DNA from: Ruminococcus sp. UBA3665
GTDB taxonomy: Bacteria; Bacillota; Clostridia; Oscillospirales; Ruminococcaceae
Reading direction: 5' to 3'
Assembly: GCA_002373165.1 (NCBI GenBank)
Contig: DFJS01000024.1
Span: forward strand, 542 to 9,595
DNA: 9,054 nt
Shown here one piece after another: positions 6,946-9,054 of the stretch. The notes beneath the pieces were generated by a model. It did not search any database and was not told the origin of the DNA. It saw nothing but the letters and a program-made list of their open reading frames with translations. Every line of letters begins with the position of its first letter. The stretch's first letter is position 1. The position numbers and the translations under genes were made by a program.

Positions 6946-6954
6946 ACTGGATGT

Positions 6955-7155
6955 TTACTTGTTCTGGAAATATGCGTTAAGCTGGGAGACCAGTTCTTCA
7001 GGATCCGTGCCGTGTACGGCGCAGGCTTCCTCGATTGTTTCGCCTCTGGATGCCGGGCAGCCCAGGCAGTGCATACCCATCTCCAGAAAATACGGTGCAA
7101 CGTCGAAATCTTCGTCCAGAATATCGCCGATGACTGTTTCTTTGGTGACTGTCAT
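6955..7155 (-). CDS. DUF1858 domain protein (redox-disulfide small protein)
   Basis: 66 residues, all one DUF1858 domain. TVIGDILDEDFDVAPYFLEMGM leads to the signature HCLGCPASRGETIEEAC, with the pair Cys30 and Cys33 and a further Cys45. The family is often described as a hybrid-cluster-protein-associated disulfide domain, but no reaction has been fixed for the stand-alone form; a thiol redox or metal-binding role is the reasonable inference. The ATG at 7155 has AAAGGAG 9 bases upstream and lies 22 bases after the stop of the zinc-ribbon gene, so the two probably share a transcript that ends at the terminator at 6916-6945. The family call is firm, the function is not known. Confidence 0.88.
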   Translation of the reverse strand: MTVTKETVIGDILDEDFDVAPYFLEMGMHCLGCPASRGETIEEACAVHGTDPEELVSQLNAYFQNK

Positions 7156-7177
7156 GACTACAAACTCCTTTCGCTGA

Positions 7178-7453
7178 TTATTCGCTTTTCATTTTGCTGA
7201 AGCATTCGCTGCAATAAACGGGTCTGTCCTCACGGGGCTGGAAGGGCACACGGGCCTCTCCGCCGCATCCTGCACAGACAGCAGTGAACATTTCACGCGG
7301 AGCGCGGGAAGAACCTTTTCTGGCGGCGCGGCATTCCTTGCATCTCTGCGGCTCGTGTTCAAAGCCTTTTTCTGCATAAAATTCCTGTTCGCCGGCAGTA
7401 AAAGTAAATTCCTTTCCGCAATCCTTGCAAACTAAAGTCTTGTCTTCGTACAT
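7178..7453 (-). CDS. Small double zinc-ribbon protein (zf-trcl / CxxC-CxxC type)
   Basis: 91 residues with eight cysteines in four CxxC-type pairs. The first ribbon (LVCKDCGKEFTFTAGEQEFY) uses Cys9/Cys12 with Cys38/Cys41 (RCKEC) and matches the zf-trcl probable zinc-ribbon family. The second uses Cys60/Cys63 (VCAGCGG) with Cys81/Cys84 (YCSEC), as in the CxxC_CxxC_SSSS family. Such proteins are common and uncharacterised in Firmicutes; two Zn sites and nucleic-acid or protein binding are inferred. The linker KGSSRAPREMF is basic. AGAGAGG lies about 9 bases before the ATG at 7453. It is followed 22 bases on by the DUF1858 gene. I could not find a convincing sigma-A promoter in the 93 bases upstream. 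Confidence 0.87.
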   Translation of the reverse strand: MYEDKTLVCKDCGKEFTFTAGEQEFYAEKGFEHEPQRCKECRAARKGSSRAPREMFTAVCAGCGGEARVPFQPREDRPVYCSECFSKMKSE

Positions 7454-7517
7454 AATTCATTACCTCTCTTAAAAAGATTTGTTTTGTTTCGGACTACGGC
7501 AGTTAAGCAATAAGCCC

Positions 7518-7554
7518 TTTTTATCGAACCCCACAGGGGGACGAATTTAAAAAA
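7518..7554. repeat. Imperfect inverted repeat after the sigma factor gene
   Basis: T5 (7518-7522), TCG (7524-7526) and CCCC (7529-7532) pair with GGGG (7536-7539), CGA (7542-7544) and the A-run at 7549-7554 around an ACA loop. The stem has unpaired bases between these blocks. It overlaps the sigma factor stop. On the coding (minus) strand the right arm is followed by ATAAAAAGG rather than a T-run, so it is not a standard intrinsic terminator. The rest of the 93-base gap down to the zinc-ribbon start holds nothing else I can name. Confidence 0.45.
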
Positions 7555-8152
7555 CAGATGATTCTTTCCTGTCAGGATGCTGACTTTGTACCGCACGCAT
7601 TTTCCGGCGGATTCTCTGCATGGCATTATCCACGGACTTGACACTGATCTGCATGGCAGCCGCAGCCTGGGCATAAGAACAGCCGCTGAGAATATACTGC
7701 AAAATCTGCCATTCTTTGTCAGAGAGCAGTGCCATGACCTGCATACAGCAGTCGGCATAGCTTTCTTTTTCGATCAGAATGCTTTCCGGGGTATTTCTGT
7801 CTGTCAGACAGTCCTGTTCTTCCAGCATCCGGAACAGGTCTTCTTCGGGAACGGCAATATCCTGCTCCCGGCGCAGCAGACTGCGCATTCTGTTGACAAT
7901 GCACACCTGTGCAAAAGAAGAAAATTTTGTATTCTGCGCAGGGTCGAACTGTTTCATTCCATGCAGCAGTGCAATCAGGCCTTCCTGCGTCAGATCTTCG
8001 GCATCGGCAGAACCTGCGGCATAACGTGCGGCATGGAAGCGCACAAGGCGGAAATATCTTGCCAGCAGTTCGGCTTCGGCTTCGGTAGAAGTCCGGGAGA
8101 GCACGGCAAGTTCTTCATCCGACAAGCCCTGCATGGCCTGTTTATCCGGCAT
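7547..8152 (-). CDS. Sigma-70 family RNA polymerase sigma factor, SigH-like
   Basis: 201 residues from the ATG at 8152. SDEELAVLSRT (11-21) and EAEAELLARYFRLV match the N-terminus of sporulation sigma factor SigH. Region 2 core-binding is AEDLTQEGLIALLHGMKQFDP (51-71), followed by KFSSFAQVCIVNRMRSLLRR (76-95) for -10 recognition. Region 4 is LSDKEWQILQYILSGCSYAQAAAAM through VKSVDNAMQRIRRKMR (143-186), where SVKSVDNA is the SigH-type helix-turn-helix. SigH directs entry into sporulation and competence in Bacillus. Here region 2.4 lacks the usual TRQIITAIK-like sequence and the overall fit is looser, so it may be a paralogue rather than the orthologue. The ATG overlaps the fumarase stop by 11 bases, with AGGGG 10 bases upstream. 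The longer frame up to 8359 is an antisense-like shadow over the fumarase gene. Confidence 0.85.
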   Translation of the reverse strand: MPDKQAMQGLSDEELAVLSRTSTEAEAELLARYFRLVRFHAARYAAGSADAEDLTQEGLIALLHGMKQFDPAQNTKFSSFAQVCIVNRMRSLLRREQDIAVPEEDLFRMLEEQDCLTDRNTPESILIEKESYADCCMQVMALLSDKEWQILQYILSGCSYAQAAAAMQISVKSVDNAMQRIRRKMRAVQSQHPDRKESSVF

Positions 8153-8696
8153 AAGCGGAACGCCCCTGCGAGAAGAGATCGCCGCCCCGGGCATCGTTGC
8201 AGACGACAAGGGGGAAATCTTCCAGATACAGCCGCTTGACGGACTCACAGCCGAGGTCTTCAAAAGCGATGACCTGCAAGTCTTTGATACATCTTGCGGC
8301 GAGTGCGCCCGCGCCGCCGACGGCGCAGAGATACACGGCCTTATTCCGGACGATAGCATCCCGGACGGCCTGTGAGCGTTCCCCTTTGCCGATCATGGCG
8401 GCAAGCCCCAGATCGAGCAGCCGGGGAGCATAAGGATCCATTCTGCCGGAAGTAGTAGGGCCGCATGCGCCGACCGGTTTTCCGGGCGGAGACGGCGTAG
8501 GCCCGGCGTAATAGATTACAGCATCCTGAATGGGAAACGGCGCAGGTTCGCCGGAATCCAGCAGCGCGGCAATGCGCTTGTGCGCAGCATCCCTTGCAGT
8601 ATAAACATACCCGGAAAGCAGAATTTTATCCCCGATATGCAAATTTTCCGCCGCCGATTTCAGTGACTGTACATTGAGTTTTATCAATTCCGGCAT
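8142..8696 (-). CDS. fumB: Class I fumarate hydratase, beta subunit (Fe-S hydro-lyase C-terminal domain)
   Basis: 184 residues. In split class I fumarases the alpha subunit carries the [4Fe-4S] cluster and this beta subunit completes the active site for interconverting fumarate and malate. Diagnostic motifs are LLSGYVYTARDAAHKRI (26-42), IYYAGPTPSPPGKPVGACGPTTSGRMD (61-87, with the GPTTSGRMD hallmark), IGKGE (102-106) and CAVGGAGALAA (124-134). The related tartrate dehydratase beta subunit (TtdB) has the same fold and cannot be fully excluded. The ATG at 8696 has GAGGTG 7 bases upstream; a TTG at 8711 lies inside that binding site and is rejected. The gene upstream is not the alpha subunit but an unrecognised acidic protein 20 bases away. 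The sigma factor overlaps its 3' end. The gene symbol follows the common Gram-positive beta-subunit label and is not E. coli fumB. Confidence 0.9.
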   Translation of the reverse strand: MPELIKLNVQSLKSAAENLHIGDKILLSGYVYTARDAAHKRIAALLDSGEPAPFPIQDAVIYYAGPTPSPPGKPVGACGPTTSGRMDPYAPRLLDLGLAAMIGKGERSQAVRDAIVRNKAVYLCAVGGAGALAARCIKDLQVIAFEDLGCESVKRLYLEDFPLVVCNDARGGDLFSQGRSAYAG

Positions 8697-8716
8697 TGTA
8701 TCACACCTCAAAAAAT

Positions 8717-9049
8717 TTAATTATTTCTGGGTTTCTTTCTCTTGACGGCAGCATTATTTTCTGCCACGAGTTCATCCCAGCTGAAATCGCCGCCCTTTTT
8801 GCCTTTCTGCTGAGGCGGAGCACCTGCGGCTCTGGCACGGATGCCTGTATTGAACTGCATACCGGACTGCGAGAAGCTGTCGATATCCAGAATTTTTTCT
8901 TCTTCGGGCTGGAATGTATCCGCATCGGCCGGAGAATCATCCTGTAATGTAAACAGATCAATGCCGGGCTGTTCAGCCTTCTGGGGTTCATCCTGATCGA
9001 TCACAGACTGTTCAGCTTCTTTGAGCAGATCTTCCATCGAAGGTGCCAT
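8717..9049 (-). CDS. Unrecognised acidic protein, probably the C-terminal part of a gene that enters from the right
   Basis: At least 110 residues are visible, beginning MAPSMEDLLKEAEQ. The first 65 or so are rich in Asp, Glu and Gln with short hydrophobic steps (GIDLFTLQDD, ILDIDSF), which suggests a mostly disordered acidic region. The last 35 turn basic (QQKGKKGGDFSWDELVAENN, then KRKKPRNN). I do not recognise a family. No ribosome binding site is visible in the five bases left before the window edge, and the frame stays open to that edge, so the ATG at 9049 may be internal. It ends 20 bases before the fumarase beta ATG and is probably co-transcribed with it. The coding call rests on frame length, codon pattern like its neighbours and operon spacing. 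Confidence 0.6.
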   Translation of the reverse strand: MAPSMEDLLKEAEQSVIDQDEPQKAEQPGIDLFTLQDDSPADADTFQPEEEKILDIDSFSQSGMQFNTGIRARAAGAPPQQKGKKGGDFSWDELVAENNAAVKRKKPRNN

Positions 9050-9054
9050 AGAAG

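Noticed and set aside
7501..7523. Weak plus-strand terminator-like GGC...GCC hairpin followed by CTTTTT
   Set aside because: The stem is two short 3-base blocks with a bulge and there is no plus-strand transcript for it to end.
7540..7576. Possible SigH autoregulatory promoter (ACAGGAAAG resembles the -35 RNAGGAWWW)
   Set aside because: No RNNGAAT -10 is found at 11-12 bases, and the site lies in the end of the sigma gene's own coding sequence.
7432..7758. Minus-strand open frame of 108 residues spanning the sigma 3' end and the following gap
   Set aside because: It overlaps the end of the sigma gene and the start of the zinc-ribbon gene in another frame, has no family match I recognise, and has no ribosome binding site I trust.
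7577..8239. Plus-strand open frame of 220 residues opposite the sigma factor
   Set aside because: Antisense shadow: sigma regions 2 and 4 are plainly encoded on the other strand, and the plus frame has no family features.
8153..8359. N-terminal extension of the sigma factor by 69 residues
   Set aside because: The extra residues lie wholly over the fumarase beta gene, do not resemble any sigma region, and the ATG at 8152 followed by MPDKQAMQGLSDEEL matches the expected SigH start.

Overview
The window looks like the chromosome of a Gram-positive gut Clostridium relative, most likely Oscillospirales (Ruminococcaceae/Oscillospiraceae type). The signs are a spore-type SigH-like sigma factor, RlmA/TrmK/RqcH genes of the Firmicutes kind, an intracellular LRR_5 (BspA-like) protein, split class I fumarase, AGGAG-type ribosome binding sites and roughly half GC by eye. 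Every supported gene is on the minus strand, so transcription runs from high to low coordinates. Genes are packed, with several 4-11 base overlaps. No stretch over about 100 bases lacks a gene. I saw no tRNA, rRNA, CRISPR array, insertion sequence or phage gene.

Layout in order of transcription. (1) 9049-7547: the end of an unrecognised acidic protein, a class I fumarate hydratase beta subunit, and a SigH-like sigma factor whose start overlaps the fumarase stop by 11 bases. (2) 7453-6955: two small cysteine-rich genes, a double zinc-ribbon protein and a DUF1858 redox-disulfide protein, closed by a GC-rich intrinsic terminator at 6916-6945. (3) 6898-1429: a six-gene run of trmK (tRNA m1A22), a Nif3/YqfO metal-centre protein, an RlmA-family 23S rRNA methyltransferase, an RqcH-type NFACT protein, a 3-methyladenine DNA glycosylase and an LRR protein. 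Gaps are 14 bases or less, and a clean terminator at 1390-1422 closes the run. (4) 1326-1: a separate unit of a family 2 glycosyltransferase with TPR-like repeats, whose stop overlaps (TAATG) the start of a collagen-like Gly-X-Y protein that runs off the left edge.

Unit 3 is largely about translation quality: modification of tRNA and rRNA, plus ribosome-associated tailing of stalled peptides. It also carries a DNA repair enzyme and an LRR protein of unknown role. Unit 4 is the most distinctive part. It pairs a threonine-rich collagen-like protein with a coupled glycosyltransferase, an arrangement seen for glycosylated exosporium filaments of spore formers, and a possible sigma-K-like promoter lies in front of it. 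This role is inferred from gene order and motifs only.

Other points worth a second look: the terminator just upstream of trmK that leaves almost no room for a promoter, the divergent sigma factor, an unexplained inverted repeat after the sigma gene, and a strong excess of the word TTCCGG/CCGGAA.
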